A stretch of DNA of 64,000 nt from Bradyrhizobium sp. BR 10289 (GCF_019455385.1 NZ_JACOFR010000007.1:1-64000); one strand, 5' to 3'. Counted from the stretch's first letter, positions 24,304 through 33,498 are shown. Notes: generated from the letters alone by a model not told the origin. Translations and numbers: made by a program.

Positions 24304-26511
24304 TCAGGCGTTCGGCATGTGATCCAGCAGCTTGTCGAGCGTGATCGGATAGTCACGCACGCGGATGCCGGTGGCGTTGTAGATCGCGTTGGCCAACGCC
24401 GCGGCAACGCCGCATATCCCGAGCTCGGCGATACCCTTTGCCTTCATCGGCGAGGACATCGGATCCGTCTCATCCAGGAAGATCGTGTCCTGATGCGGAA
24501 TATCGGCATGAACAGGCACTTCGTAACCGGCAAGGTCGTGATTGACGAAAAAGCCGGCGCGCTTGTCCACGACGAGATCTTCCATCAGCGCGGCCCCTAC
24601 ACCCATCGTCATCGCGCCGATGACCTGGCTGCGTGCCGTCTTCGGATTGAGAATGCGGCCCGCGGCACAGACGGCGAGCATGCGCCGCACGCGGATTTCG
24701 GCCGTTGCGGCGTCGACGCCGAGCTCGACGAAATGCGCGCCGAAGGTCGATTGCTGATGGGTCTTGGCGAGATCGCCATACTCGATCGAATCCTCGGCCA
24801 CGAGCTCGCCGTCCGACGCAGCCTGCTCCAACGGGACGCTTCGGTTGCCCGATGATACCTGGCCATCCGCGAAAGCAGCGTCGGCGGAATTGAACCCGAG
24901 CTTCTGTGTCACCGCCTCACGCAGCTTGACGCAGGCCGCATAGACGCCCGAGGTCGAATTGTTCGCGCCGAACTGCCCGCCGGAGCCTGCGGAGACCGGA
25001 AAACTGGAGTCGCCGAGACGCACGACGACCTTGTCCAGCGGCACGCCCATCATCTCCGCCGCGGTCTGGGCGATGATCGTATAGCTGCCGGTTCCGATAT
25101 CGGTCATGTCGGTCTCGACGGTCACGCGTCCCTGCCGGTCGAGACGGACGCGCGCGCCTGATTTCATCAGCAGGTTGTTGCGGAACGCGGCCGCCATGCC
25201 CATGCCCACCAGCCAGCGACCGTCGCGCTGCCTGCCCGGCTCGGCATTTCGCTTGCTCCAGCCGAAGCGCTCCGCGCCGATCCGCATGCATTCGACCAGC
25301 TGCCGCTGCGAGAACGGGCGGTTCGGATGCTCGGGATCGACCTGGGTGTCGTTGCGCGCACGGAACTCGACCGGGTCGAGCCCCAACCGCTCCGCCATTT
25401 CGTCCATGGCGATCTCCAGCGCCATCATGCCCGGCGCCTCGCCGGGGGCGCGCATGGCGTTGCCCTCGGGCAGATCGAGCATGGCGAGACGCATCGCCGT
25501 CATCCGGTTCTCACCGGCATAGAGCAGGCGCGTCTGGTTGACTGCCGTCTCTGGCCTGCCTTCCGGCAGATTGCCCGACCAGCTCTCATGTCCGATCGCG
25601 GTGATCTTGCCGTTCCGGTCGGCGCCGATGCGAATGCGCTGGATCGTCGCCGGACGATGCGTGGTGTTGTTGAACATCAGGGGGCGCTGCAGGGCCACCT
25701 TGACCGGACGGTTGGCGGCACGCGCGCCGAGTGCCGCGAGCACTGCGTCAGCACGGAGGAACAGCTTGCCGCCGAAGCCGCCGCCAATGAACGGCGAGAT
25801 CACCCGAACGTTCTCCTTGGGAAGACCGAGCGTCTTCGCAACATCGCCAGTGGTCCAAGCGATCATCTGGTTGGAGGTCCAGAGCGTGAGCCTGTCGCCG
25901 TCCCACGCCGCCATCGACGCGTGTGGCTCCATCATGGCATGGGCCTGGTCCGGCGTGGTGTAGGTTGCGTCGAGCTGCACCGGCGCAGCCTCGTAGGCGC
26001 CGGCGAAATCGCCGACACTGGTCTTTGGCTGGCCGTCGACGCCGCCACCAGGAGGTTCCGCGGCGCTCTGCCGTCCAGCCGACAGGTCGAACGACCCCTT
26101 CGCCGCGCTGTAATCGACTTGGACGAGTTCGGCGGCGGCGCGGGCCTGTTCGAATGTCTCGGCAACGACGACCGCGACGGCTTGGTGGTAATGATCGATT
26201 TCCGGGCCGCCGAGCAATTTTGCCGTGTTGTGGGTGCCTTTGCCGAGCTTGCCGGCGTTCTCGGCCGTGACGATGGCGATGACACCGGGCGCGGCCTTGG
26301 CACGCGACAGATCCATCGATGCGATCCGGCCCTTGGCAATGGCCGAGCCGACGATGTAGCCGTAGGCGGGCTTCACGGCCCGGTCGTGCCATTCATAGGC
26401 ATAGGTGGCCCGTCCGGTGGCCTTCAGCGGACCGTCGATGCGGCTGGTCGCATGACCGATGATCTTGAGCTGATCGATCGGATTGGTGGTCGCAGGCGTG
26501 TCGAATTTCAT
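24304..26511 (-). CDS. paoC: Aldehyde dehydrogenase molybdopterin subunit (PaoC/YagR type)
   Basis: This 735-residue subunit of the xanthine oxidase family binds the molybdopterin cytosine dinucleotide cofactor. Recognisable stretches are GGGFGGKLFLRADAV, the MRAPGEAPGM loop, GSGGQFGANNSTSGV and, near the C-terminus, KAKGIAELGICG, which carries the Glu expected at the active site. It lies at the end of a three-gene operon (paoA-paoB-paoC), with 3 bp between paoB and paoC. The E. coli PaoABC counterpart oxidises aromatic aldehydes in the periplasm. No dedicated chaperone (paoD) is encoded next to it. Confidence 0.92.
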   Translation of the reverse strand: MKFDTPATTNPIDQLKIIGHATSRIDGPLKATGRATYAYEWHDRAVKPAYGYIVGSAIAKGRIASMDLSRAKAAPGVIAIVTAENAGKLGKGTHNTAKLLGGPEIDHYHQAVAVVVAETFEQARAAAELVQVDYSAAKGSFDLSAGRQSAAEPPGGGVDGQPKTSVGDFAGAYEAAPVQLDATYTTPDQAHAMMEPHASMAAWDGDRLTLWTSNQMIAWTTGDVAKTLGLPKENVRVISPFIGGGFGGKLFLRADAVLAALGARAANRPVKVALQRPLMFNNTTHRPATIQRIRIGADRNGKITAIGHESWSGNLPEGRPETAVNQTRLLYAGENRMTAMRLAMLDLPEGNAMRAPGEAPGMMALEIAMDEMAERLGLDPVEFRARNDTQVDPEHPNRPFSQRQLVECMRIGAERFGWSKRNAEPGRQRDGRWLVGMGMAAAFRNNLLMKSGARVRLDRQGRVTVETDMTDIGTGSYTIIAQTAAEMMGVPLDKVVVRLGDSSFPVSAGSGGQFGANNSTSGVYAACVKLREAVTQKLGFNSADAAFADGQVSSGNRSVPLEQAASDGELVAEDSIEYGDLAKTHQQSTFGAHFVELGVDAATAEIRVRRMLAVCAAGRILNPKTARSQVIGAMTMGVGAALMEDLVVDKRAGFFVNHDLAGYEVPVHADIPHQDTIFLDETDPMSSPMKAKGIAELGICGVAAALANAIYNATGIRVRDYPITLDKLLDHMPNA

Positions 26512-26514
26512 GGC

Positions 26515-27465
26515 TCAGCCTTTCGCTTCGGTCAGGACCGCGCCGAGGGTTCGCTCCACCAGCGAGAGCTTGAAAGCATTCTCCTTGGTCGGCCTCGCGC
26601 CCTCGAGCAGGCGCGCCGTAACGGCCTTGGCGCCGCGCGGCATTTCGGCCTCGGCGGCCTCGACGCGCCACGGCTTGTGCGCAACACCGCCGACGGCGAC
26701 GCGTCCGGTTCCGTCGCGCTGCACGATCGCCCCCACCGACACCAGCGCGAACGCGTAGGACGCGCGGTCACGGACCTTGCGATAGATGTGCGTTCCGCCG
26801 ACGGGCTTGGGCAGCGTCACAGACGTGATCAATTCGCCCGAACTCAGCGTCGTCTCGATGTGCGGGGTATCGCCGGGCAGACGGTGGAGATCGGCAATCG
26901 GGATGTCGCGGGTCGATCCGTCAGGGCGAACCGTCTGCACGGTCGCGTCGAGCGCACGCATGGCGATCGCCATGTCGCTCGGATGCGTCGCGATGCAGGC
27001 CTCGCTTGCACCGATCACCGCATGCTGGCGCGTCACGCCGCCGATGGCGGCACAGCCGCTGCCGGGCTTGCGTTTGTTGCAGGGCTGGTTGGTGTCATAG
27101 AAATACGGGCAACGCGTCCGCTGCAACAGATTGCCGGCCGTCGTCGCCCTGTTGCGCAATTGCCCCGATGCGCCGGCAAGCAGCGCGCGCGACAGCAGGC
27201 CATAGTCGCGCCGGATCCGCGCATCGGCCGCTAGGGTCGTATTGCGCACCAGCGCGCCGATACGAAGTCCGCCGTCGGACGTCGGCTCGATCTTGTCGAA
27301 GCCGAGGCCGTTGACATCGATCAGATGCGCAGGCGTCTCGATCTCGAGCTTCATCAGATCGAGCAGATTGGTGCCGCCAGCGATGAATTTGGCGTTGCTG
27401 TGATTGGCGGCAGCGGATGCCGCCGCCGCGGGCGAGTTGGCCTTCTCGTAGGTAAAGGACTTCAT
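26515..27465 (-). CDS. paoB: Aldehyde dehydrogenase FAD subunit (PaoB/YagS type)
   Basis: This 316-residue FAD-binding subunit carries electrons between the iron-sulfur and molybdenum subunits. The FAD motif [14 protein letters not shown] and the segment [13 protein letters not shown] are typical. It also has the extra cysteines of the PaoB subgroup, [20 protein letters not shown], with another Cys in [11 protein letters not shown], which hold a [4Fe-4S] cluster absent from ordinary xanthine dehydrogenases. The start is the ATG at 27465, preceded by GGGAGG and overlapping the paoA stop (ATGA). The same frame is open further upstream but is antisense to paoA logic. Confidence 0.9.
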   Translation of the reverse strand: MKSFTYEKANSPAAAASAAANHSNAKFIAGGTNLLDLMKLEIETPAHLIDVNGLGFDKIEPTSDGGLRIGALVRNTTLAADARIRRDYGLLSRALLAGASGQLRNRATTAGNLLQRTRCPYFYDTNQPCNKRKPGSGCAAIGGVTRQHAVIGASEACIATHPSDMAIAMRALDATVQTVRPDGSTRDIPIADLHRLPGDTPHIETTLSSGELITSVTLPKPVGGTHIYRKVRDRASYAFALVSVGAIVQRDGTGRVAVGGVAHKPWRVEAAEAEMPRGAKAVTARLLEGARPTKENAFKLSLVERTLGAVLTEAKG

Positions 27466-28133
27466 GCGGGCCTCCCGGCAACTTCCGTGATTGCCTCGGC
27501 GATGTTGGAATAGGCGCCGCAGCGGCAGATGTTGCCGCTCATGCGCTCGCGCAGCTCGGCGTTGCTGAATTCCGGCGCCGCATTGAGATCGCCCGTGACG
27601 TGACTGGGAATTCCGGCCTTGATCTCGTCGAGCACGGCGACCGCCGAACAGATTTGCCCCGGCGTGCAATAGCCGCACTGAAAGCCGTCATGCTTGACGA
27701 AAGCGGCCTGCATCGGATGCATGTGCTCCGGCGTGCCAAGCCCCTCGATGGTCGTAATGCTGTCGCCCTCATGCATGACGGCGAGCGTCAGGCACGAATT
27801 GATGCGCTGCCCGTCGACGATCACGGTGCATGCACCGCATTGGCCGTGGTCGCAGCCTTTCTTGGTGCCGGTCAGATGAAGATGCTCACGCAGGGCATCA
27901 AGCAGCGTCGTGCGGGTATCCAGCTCCAGGGCACGGACCTCGCCGTTGACGCTGAAGGACACCGTCGCCATCGCCGGAGCGTCCGGACGCGCAGCTGTCA
28001 GGGGCGAGGAGACAGAATTTTGAGCCTTGTCATTTTGAGCCTTGGCAATCCCGGATGTGGCGATCGCGACCGACGTCGCGGTTCCCACCAGAAGGTTCCG
28101 CCGCGACATTTCGAATGCGCTGAGTTTTCGCAT
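27462..28133 (-). CDS. paoA: Aldehyde dehydrogenase [2Fe-2S] subunit with Tat signal (PaoA/YagT type)
   Basis: This 223-residue subunit holds two [2Fe-2S] clusters. The plant-ferredoxin cluster motif is [16 protein letters not shown] with a later INSC, and the second cluster uses [10 protein letters not shown] and CRCG. The N-terminus carries a twin-arginine signal ([16 protein letters not shown]), so the assembled PaoABC complex is exported folded, as in E. coli. It is the first gene of the operon. Two tandem repeats and a palindrome (28213-28268) lie about 80-135 bp upstream and may be the regulator site. Confidence 0.92.
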   Translation of the reverse strand: MRKLSAFEMSRRNLLVGTATSVAIATSGIAKAQNDKAQNSVSSPLTAARPDAPAMATVSFSVNGEVRALELDTRTTLLDALREHLHLTGTKKGCDHGQCGACTVIVDGQRINSCLTLAVMHEGDSITTIEGLGTPEHMHPMQAAFVKHDGFQCGYCTPGQICSAVAVLDEIKAGIPSHVTGDLNAAPEFSNAELRERMSGNICRCGAYSNIAEAITEVAGRPA

Positions 28134-28212
28134 GGTTGGGCATGTCCCTCGCTACAGCAGCGTCCATCGACGCTCTGGAGAGAAATCGTCCAACCGAAGT
28201 TAGTTTCCAGGC

Positions 28213-28268
28213 GTGAACGGGATTAGCCGTTCACAATGGCATGAGCCTATTAGTAGCCTATTAGCCGT
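28213..28268. promoter_or_regulatory. Palindrome and tandem repeat upstream of paoABC (candidate operator)
   Basis: GTGAACGG-N6-CCGTTCAC is a perfect 8+8 dyad at 28213-28234. It is followed by an 11-bp tandem repeat, AGCCTATTAGT (28244-28254) and AGCCTATTAGC (28255-28265); TTAGCCGT occurs both inside the dyad (28223-28230) and at 28261-28268. There is no T-run, so it does not look like a terminator. The location between nrsF (ending at 28352) and paoA suggests an operator. This is inference. Confidence 0.5.
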
Positions 28269-28351
28269 GCGCATGAATGAGCCGTGATGAAGCTCATCGA
28301 AGACGGCACGTCGGGCAGATGTGACACAGCGTCCATCTGCGCGAGGCGCCT

Positions 28352-28990
28352 TCAATACCGCAACACCCTCGATCCGACCGCAGCGCCGATGGCGGTCACC
28401 ACCGCGGTCGCGATTGTGTACCAGGTCGCGACGAACAGCGGGGAATCGTCGGTGCAGTGCGAGGCATAGAGCGTTGCGGCGAGCCCGGCCGACAGCAGGC
28501 CGGCGAGTGCGCCGGCGAGCGCGGGCCGCGACGGCGCGCCGTGACGCAGGCCGAACAAAGCGCCGGCGAGCAGCGGCAGCGACATTGCGGGGATTGCCAT
28601 CAGGCAGGCCCTGGAGTTCCTGCCCACGAGCCGCATCGACATCGGCATCGCCGGCGCCATCATCGCCTCGCTGCCGATCGCAACCGCAAGCAGGCCGACG
28701 GGCAGCAGCAGCAGCCAGGCCCAGCCGCGCATCAGGGCTTCGGGCCGCGATAGATGCAGGCTGATGATGATCGCGGGGATCGCGAGCGACAGCGTCACCG
28801 CGAACTTGGTGTCGAAGAACGGATTGTGCATGGCCGTCATCACGTCGGGCCGTACGCCGAGGAAGCTTGCGAAGATCAGGATTGAGAACGGTGCCGCAAC
28901 CAGCAGCGCCATCGTCAGCATGGCGCCGACGCGCGGGGCGCGATGGGAATTGTCGGCCGCAAGCGAGCGAATGAGTTGATCGGTGTCCAT
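28352..28990 (-). CDS. nrsF: NrsF-family membrane anti-sigma factor (DUF1109)
   Basis: This 212-residue inner-membrane protein has six predicted transmembrane helices (starting near residues 22-45) and a short cytosolic N-terminus MDTDQLIRSLAADNS, the DUF1109/NrsF hallmark. Two cysteines (RACLMAIP and ASHCTDD) lie where NrsF of Caulobacter has its metal- or oxidant-sensing residues. It is encoded 2 nt after the sigma gene, so the two are coupled. It should hold the SigF-type sigma factor at the membrane until stress. The start is the ATG at 28990; the open frame upstream is sigma-gene shadow. Confidence 0.88.
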   Translation of the reverse strand: MDTDQLIRSLAADNSHRAPRVGAMLTMALLVAAPFSILIFASFLGVRPDVMTAMHNPFFDTKFAVTLSLAIPAIIISLHLSRPEALMRGWAWLLLLPVGLLAVAIGSEAMMAPAMPMSMRLVGRNSRACLMAIPAMSLPLLAGALFGLRHGAPSRPALAGALAGLLSAGLAATLYASHCTDDSPLFVATWYTIATAVVTAIGAAVGSRVLRY

Positions 28991-28992
28991 GA

Positions 28993-29538
28993 CTAGTGGT
29001 CCCGCAGTTTGGCAGTCAGTGCCGCAAGTCCGCGATGCAGCGCGACGCGCACCGCACCTTCGCTCATCGCAAACTTCGCCGCCGTGTCTTTGATCGAGGC
29101 GCTCTCGACCGCGATCGACTGCAACACGTCGCGCTGACGCTGCGGCAGCGTGTTCAGCTGCGTCGCGACCTCGGCCGCGGAAGCGGTCTCTTCCGGCATC
29201 TCGCCCGGCAGCGTCTCGGCGAAATCGTCGATGTCGACGAAGATGCGCCTGCCGCGCCGCCTCAGCGCATCGATCAGCTTGTTGCGGGCGATCGCAAACA
29301 GCCACGGCGCGAAGGGAGCTTCGCTGTCCCAGGTGTGCCGTTTCAGATGCACCGCCAACAAAATCTCCTGCACGATATCCTCGGCCTGATCGGGGGGCTG
29401 CCCGGCCCGCGCCAGACCACGCCTTGCGGCAGCGCGCAGCACAGGCGTGACCGCCTTCAACAGGCGATGATACGCCGCATCATCGCCTGCCATGGCCGAC
29501 CGCATCAGGCCGGTCCATTCGTCCTCACGTCCGCGCAC
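28993..29538 (-). CDS. sigF: ECF sigma factor, SigF type
   Basis: This 181-residue ECF sigma factor has region 2 (QAEDIVQEILLAVHLKRHTW..FAPWLFAIARNKLIDALRR, key parts quoted) and region 4 (LPQRQRDVLQSIAVESASIKD followed by an HTH with SEGAVRVALHRGL). The NrsF-type partner places it with the Caulobacter SigF group, which responds to metal or oxidative stress. Translation begins at GTG 29538 behind a good GAGGGG site. A candidate SigF-type promoter lies at 29559-29583, so autoregulation is likely. Confidence 0.88.
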   Translation of the reverse strand: MRGREDEWTGLMRSAMAGDDAAYHRLLKAVTPVLRAAARRGLARAGQPPDQAEDIVQEILLAVHLKRHTWDSEAPFAPWLFAIARNKLIDALRRRGRRIFVDIDDFAETLPGEMPEETASAAEVATQLNTLPQRQRDVLQSIAVESASIKDTAAKFAMSEGAVRVALHRGLAALTAKLRDH

Positions 29539-29558
29539 GCGCGCCCCTCATCATGCAG

Positions 29559-29583
29559 TTCGGCCGCTTTTTCAGTTTGTTAC
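29559..29583 (-). promoter_or_regulatory. Candidate SigF-type promoter of sigF-nrsF
   Basis: On the minus strand GTAAC (29583-29579) is followed, 16 nt later, by CGAA (29562-29559), close to the GTAACC-N16-CGAA consensus I recall for Caulobacter SigF, with the spacing one base short if GTAACA is counted as the hexamer. It ends about 20 nt before the GTG start, leaving room for the GAGGGG ribosome site. Confidence 0.5.
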
Positions 29584-29595
29584 GCCGGCATCGCA

Positions 29596-29615
29596 CGATC
29601 ACGAATTCGTGATCG
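29596..29615. promoter_or_regulatory. Perfect 20-bp palindrome, candidate operator
   Basis: CGATCACGAATTCGTGATCG is a perfect uninterrupted 20-bp palindrome in the space between sigF (minus) and the exported Ala-rich protein gene (plus). It lies directly upstream of the candidate sigF promoter. A dimeric regulator site is likely. The rest of 29539-29824 holds no gene that I can support. Confidence 0.6.
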
Positions 29616-29824
29616 ACACCGGCCCGATGGCTGAACGGCCGTCGAAATCCGCGACGGCTCATAACACCGATCGGTCCCGTCCGCACCGGTGCCGGTCGCA
29701 GGGCGGGCGATTTGCCAAGCTTTTGCCCGGTGTAGCCCGAAGATTCCCATTTTCTGCCCCGCTGTCGTCACGCCCCGGGGTCTCTGTTCCGACCGGGACG
29801 GGCGGAATTGGGGAGATCGTCAAC

Positions 29825-30505
29825 ATGATGAAAGCCAGCGGACACGCCGCATTGATCCTCCTTGCCGGGCTTTTCCTGCTGTTCGGCGGGACCGTGCAGG
29901 CGGCGCCGAGCTCAGCCGGCAAATCCGACAGCGCGAGCAAGCAGGCCGACACGGCGAGGCCAGGCAAGCAGCGGCGCCACGCCTCTCGCCACCGCGACAG
30001 TGGCAAGGAGAGCGACAAGGCCGCGCAGAAATCCGACGACAAGGCCGCCAAGACCGAGGTCGCGGCGAAGGCCGACGAACCTAAGACCGACAATGGTGCC
30101 GATGGCGACGTGCCGGCCTCGAGCCGGATGCCGCCGGAAGTGGCCAACGCCCGCGCGCAGCTCGCCGCCGCCGATACGCCGCCCGCGGCCGCAGCCTCCG
30201 CGATGACGGGCCGCGCCAACGACAACGTTCAGGCCGCGGCCGATAATACCGCCACGCCGACGGCCGAAAGCCAGGCGGCGGCCCCCGATCAGCTCAATGA
30301 TGCCGACCGCGGCCTGCAGCAGGACCCCGCGCCCGCACAAAAGGCGGTGATCGCCGCAACTGACGCGCAGCCGCGGCCCTCGCCTGTGATGGCGAGCAGC
30401 GACCACAGCTCGGCCTGGGACCAGAGCTCCCTGATCGGCAAGATCTTCATCGGCGTCGGCACGCTGCTGACGCTGGCCTCTGCCGCGCGCATGTTCATGG
30501 CCTGA
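29825..30505 (+). CDS. Exported Ala/Lys-rich protein with C-terminal anchor
   Basis: This protein of about 226 residues has a Sec signal peptide (KASGHAALILLAGLFLLFGG, cleaved near VQA). The mature region is low-complexity, rich in Ala, Lys, Asp and Pro (KSDSASKQADTARPGKQRRH, then KESDKAAQKSDDKAAK). It ends in a single hydrophobic helix (LIGKIFIGVGTLLTLASAAR). I recognise no family. It looks like a periplasmic extended or charged linker protein held at the membrane by its tail. The start is the first of two adjacent ATGs (29825, 29828). Its stop lies inside a 12-bp tandem repeat. Confidence 0.65.
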   Translation: MMKASGHAALILLAGLFLLFGGTVQAAPSSAGKSDSASKQADTARPGKQRRHASRHRDSGKESDKAAQKSDDKAAKTEVAAKADEPKTDNGADGDVPASSRMPPEVANARAQLAAADTPPAAAASAMTGRANDNVQAAADNTATPTAESQAAAPDQLNDADRGLQQDPAPAQKAVIAATDAQPRPSPVMASSDHSSAWDQSSLIGKIFIGVGTLLTLASAARMFMA

Positions 30506-30532
30506 TCCTTGGCCTGATCCTTGGCCTGATTT
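30499..30532. repeat. 12-bp tandem repeat at the 3' end of the exported protein gene
   Basis: The unit GGCCTGATCCTT occurs at 30499-30510 and 30511-30522 and in part (GGCCTGATTT) at 30523-30532. The stop codon TGA of the upstream gene is part of the unit. This small slippage-type repeat probably has no function beyond duplicating the stop context. Confidence 0.8.
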
Positions 30533-30641
30533 GCCGGCCTGACGGACCTCGTCCGGAACGCGACAGCCGCGCGTTCCGGCCCCTTGAAGGCATCCGCGCC
30601 AGCGGGCACATTGCCCACCCAATCAAAAGCGTGGGTGGAGC

Positions 30642-31421
30642 ATGAGCACGTTCGAACACATCATCGTCGAAAGCAAAGGCGCAGTCGGCATCATCAAGCT
30701 GAACCGGCCGAAGATGCTCAACGCGCTCTCCTTCGGCGTCTTCCGCGAGATTGCCGCGGCGGTCGACGATCTCGAGGCCGATGACGCCATCGGCTGCATC
30801 GTCGTCACCGGCAGCGAGAAGGCCTTTGCCGCCGGCGCCGACATCAAGGAGATGCAGCCGAAGAGCTTCATCGACATGTTCTCGGAGGACTTCGCCGCGA
30901 TCGGCGGCGACCGTATCGCGCGCTGCCGCAAGCCGACCATTGCCGCGGTCGCAGGCTATGCGCTCGGTGGCGGCTGCGAGCTCGCCATGATGTGCGACTT
31001 CATCATCGCGGCCGACACCGCCAAATTCGGCCAACCCGAAATAACGCTCGGCACCATTCCCGGCATCGGCGGCACCCAGCGCCTGACCCGCGCGATCGGC
31101 AAGTCCAAGGCGATGGACCTCTGCCTCACCGGCCGCATGATGGACGCCGCGGAAGCCGAGCGCGCGGGCCTCGTGAGCCGCATCGTACCCGCTGACAAGC
31201 TGATGGACGAAGTCATGGCCGCCGCCGAGAAGATCGCCTCGATGTCGCGCCCCGCAGCCGCGATGGCCAAGGAAGCGGTGAACCGCGCCTTCGAGACCAC
31301 GCTCGCCGAGGGCATGAGCGTCGAGCGCAACCTGTTCCATTCGACCTTCGCGCTGGAAGACCGCTCCGAGGGCATGGCCGCGTTCATCGAGAAGCGCAAG
31401 CCGGTGAACAAGAACCGCTAA
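30642..31421 (+). CDS. Enoyl-CoA hydratase
   Basis: This 259-residue crotonase-fold enzyme hydrates trans-2-enoyl-CoA to 3-hydroxyacyl-CoA in beta-oxidation. The oxyanion-hole segment [15 protein letters not shown] and the family signature [20 protein letters not shown] are present. The two catalytic acids fit the CELAMMCD and [12 protein letters not shown] segments, the second with the conserved Glu. Length and C-terminus are standard. It stands alone on the plus strand, with the ATG at 30642 behind GTGGAG. The substrate chain length is not readable from sequence. Confidence 0.93.
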   Translation: MSTFEHIIVESKGAVGIIKLNRPKMLNALSFGVFREIAAAVDDLEADDAIGCIVVTGSEKAFAAGADIKEMQPKSFIDMFSEDFAAIGGDRIARCRKPTIAAVAGYALGGGCELAMMCDFIIAADTAKFGQPEITLGTIPGIGGTQRLTRAIGKSKAMDLCLTGRMMDAAEAERAGLVSRIVPADKLMDEVMAAAEKIASMSRPAAAMAKEAVNRAFETTLAEGMSVERNLFHSTFALEDRSEGMAAFIEKRKPVNKNR

Positions 31422-31610
31422 CACAGGGGAGCGGTCAGGCTGGTGTAAGGCTCTGACGCTATCCCGCAAAATCCCTGTGACGTACCTGCAACAAGCACGG
31501 AATAGATGGGGGTTTTCCCCGCGGCAGTTTGCCTGCGGGACCCCGGCTGGCTAAACAGTTAAGAGAGCCGCCGTCGGCGGGGGCGGACAGCCGGGATTGA
31601 GCGGGATTAC

Positions 31611-33041
31611 ATGATTGGGCGTACCGCCAGAGCTGGTCGCGTGATGACGCGACGCCGATCGGGCGTGGGTCCTGTGCTTGCGACATGGACCACGCTGGCG
31701 CTCTGCTGCGCCCTGCCCTCCGCCGCATGGGCCGAAGCCCTGCCGGAAGCATTGGCAAAGGCCTACCAAACCAATCCGCAGCTCAATTCCGAACGCGCGC
31801 GCCAGCGCGCCACCGATGAGAACGTGCCGCAGGCACTAGCCGGCTACCGCCCGCAAATCGTGGCGAGCCTCAGCGCCGGCCTGCAATCGGTGCGCAACCT
31901 GTTGCCCGACAACACCATCCAGACCGCCAATCTGAAGCCGTGGATCATCGGCGTCACGGTGACGCAGACGCTGTTCAACGGCTTCCGCACCGCCAACAAT
32001 GTGCGCGCCGCCGAGCTCCAGGTGCAATCGGGCCGCGAAGCGCTGCGCAATGTAGGCCAGGGCGTGCTGCTCGACGCCGTCACCGCCTACACCAACGTGC
32101 TGGCAAACCAATCGCTGGTCGAGGCGCAGCGCTCCAACGTCGCGTTCCTGCGCGAGACGCTCGCCGTCACCCAGCGCCGCCTCAACGCCGGCGACGTCAC
32201 GCCGACCGACAGCGCGCAGGCCGAAGCCCGCCTCAATCGCGGCCTGGCCGATCTCAACGCCGCCGAGGTCGCGCTCGCGGTCAGCCAGGCCACCTATGCG
32301 CAGGTGATCGGCAATCCGCCGTCGCAGCTCCGGGCTGCCGAGGTCGTCGACCGTTATCTGCCGAAGAGCCGCGACGATGCGATCACGATGGCGATCCGCC
32401 AGCATCCGGCGGTGATGGCGGCAGGCTTCGACGTCGATGTCGCCTCCACCAACATCCGCGTCGCCGAGGGCGCGCTGCTGCCGAGCGCCAGCGTCCAGGG
32501 CAGTGCCAGCAAGAGCCGCAACAACGACCCGACGCTCGGAACCTTCGCCGAGGACCAGGCCTCGATCGTCGCCAATGTCACCGTGCCGATCTATGACGGC
32601 GGTCAGGCGGCATCGCAAACCCGGCAGGCCAAGGAAATCACCGCGCAGAGCCGGCTCGTGCTCGATCAGGTCCGCAACCAGGCGCGCACGGCGGCGGTCA
32701 GCGCCTGGGTTGCCAATGAAGGCGCCAAGATCGCAGTCTCGGCCTCGGAGTCCGAGGTGAAGGCGGCAACCGTCGCCCTTCAGGGCGTGCAGCGCGAGGC
32801 CGCCGGCGGACAGCGCACGACGGTGGACGTGCTGAACTCGCAGGCCGATCTGATCCAGGCCAAGGCCCGCCTGATCGGCGCGCTGCGCGACCGCGTCATC
32901 GCCTCCTACACGCTGCTCAGCGCTGTCGGCCATCTCGACGTCAAGACCTTGAGCCTGAACACCCCGGACTATCTGCCCGAGGTGCACTACCAGCAGGTCC
33001 GCGACGCCTGGCACGGCCTGCGCACGCCGTCGGGGCAGTGA
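31611..33041 (+). CDS. tolC: TolC-family outer membrane channel
   Basis: This 476-residue trimeric outer-membrane efflux/secretion channel has a Sec signal with a plausible cleavage after AWA. Two repeats of the OEP domain follow: LPEALAKAYQTNPQLNSER in the first and SRDDAITMAIRQHPAVMAAG in the second, each with coiled-coil helices. Conserved elements include YRPQIVASLSAG, LFNGFRTANNVR and VPIYDGGQAASQTRQAKE. A second ATG at 31644 (MTRRRSG) is a possible start. Partners (inner membrane pump or type I exporter) are not adjacent; the RND pump at 35-40 kb lacks its own outer-membrane gene and could use it. Confidence 0.92.
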   Translation: MIGRTARAGRVMTRRRSGVGPVLATWTTLALCCALPSAAWAEALPEALAKAYQTNPQLNSERARQRATDENVPQALAGYRPQIVASLSAGLQSVRNLLPDNTIQTANLKPWIIGVTVTQTLFNGFRTANNVRAAELQVQSGREALRNVGQGVLLDAVTAYTNVLANQSLVEAQRSNVAFLRETLAVTQRRLNAGDVTPTDSAQAEARLNRGLADLNAAEVALAVSQATYAQVIGNPPSQLRAAEVVDRYLPKSRDDAITMAIRQHPAVMAAGFDVDVASTNIRVAEGALLPSASVQGSASKSRNNDPTLGTFAEDQASIVANVTVPIYDGGQAASQTRQAKEITAQSRLVLDQVRNQARTAAVSAWVANEGAKIAVSASESEVKAATVALQGVQREAAGGQRTTVDVLNSQADLIQAKARLIGALRDRVIASYTLLSAVGHLDVKTLSLNTPDYLPEVHYQQVRDAWHGLRTPSGQ

Positions 33042-33074
33042 GGCGCAGTCAGCCACCGCCCCGGCGAAAGCGCT

Positions 33075-33464
33075 CTAGCGAACCCGCGTAAATATGTCCG
33101 TGCCCGTGGACTTCTGCGGCGGGCCAACGGGCGGCGTGTAGATCATGATCCAGTTCGTTCTCATCGTATTGCCGCTAACCGTGCCGAACCACGTCGTGTG
33201 CGAACTGCATTGCGTGAACGTCACCGCAAAGGTGACCGCTGGCCCTCGGGTGATTCCTTGCGCGGGGTACGGTATCCCCTGGCATTGATAACCAGGCGCC
33301 CTGTTTGTGAACGTGCCAGTGAACGGACCTGATGGATCGACGTAATACACTTCGAGGGTCGATCCCCGCTGGTTCTGCCAAAGCGACCATGAAGGTAATG
33401 CCTGGGCAGATGCGGCCGAATGAAGTCCAAGCAGGATGAAAAGCGCGAGCAATATTCTCTTCAT
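33075..33464 (-). CDS. Avidin-family biotin-binding protein (bradavidin-like)
   Basis: This 129-residue exported avidin-type beta-barrel has a signal peptide of about 20 residues (MKRILLALFILLGLHSAASA). The mature protein keeps avidin signatures: N31 and S35 in WQNQRGSTL, the TGTFTN strand, S88/T90/TTW in CSSHTTWFG, W105 in TNWIMI and D123 in GTDIFTR. Compared with streptavidin, the W79 site is F83 and the W120 site, supplied by a neighbouring subunit, is Q117, so affinity or oligomer state may differ. C61 and C86 probably form a disulfide, as in bradavidin I. The upstream 207 bp is AT-rich. Confidence 0.88.
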   Translation of the reverse strand: MKRILLALFILLGLHSAASAQALPSWSLWQNQRGSTLEVYYVDPSGPFTGTFTNRAPGYQCQGIPYPAQGITRGPAVTFAVTFTQCSSHTTWFGTVSGNTMRTNWIMIYTPPVGPPQKSTGTDIFTRVR

Positions 33465-33498
33465 AGGACCATGCTCCCTTTCGGATAAAATCCTTATA

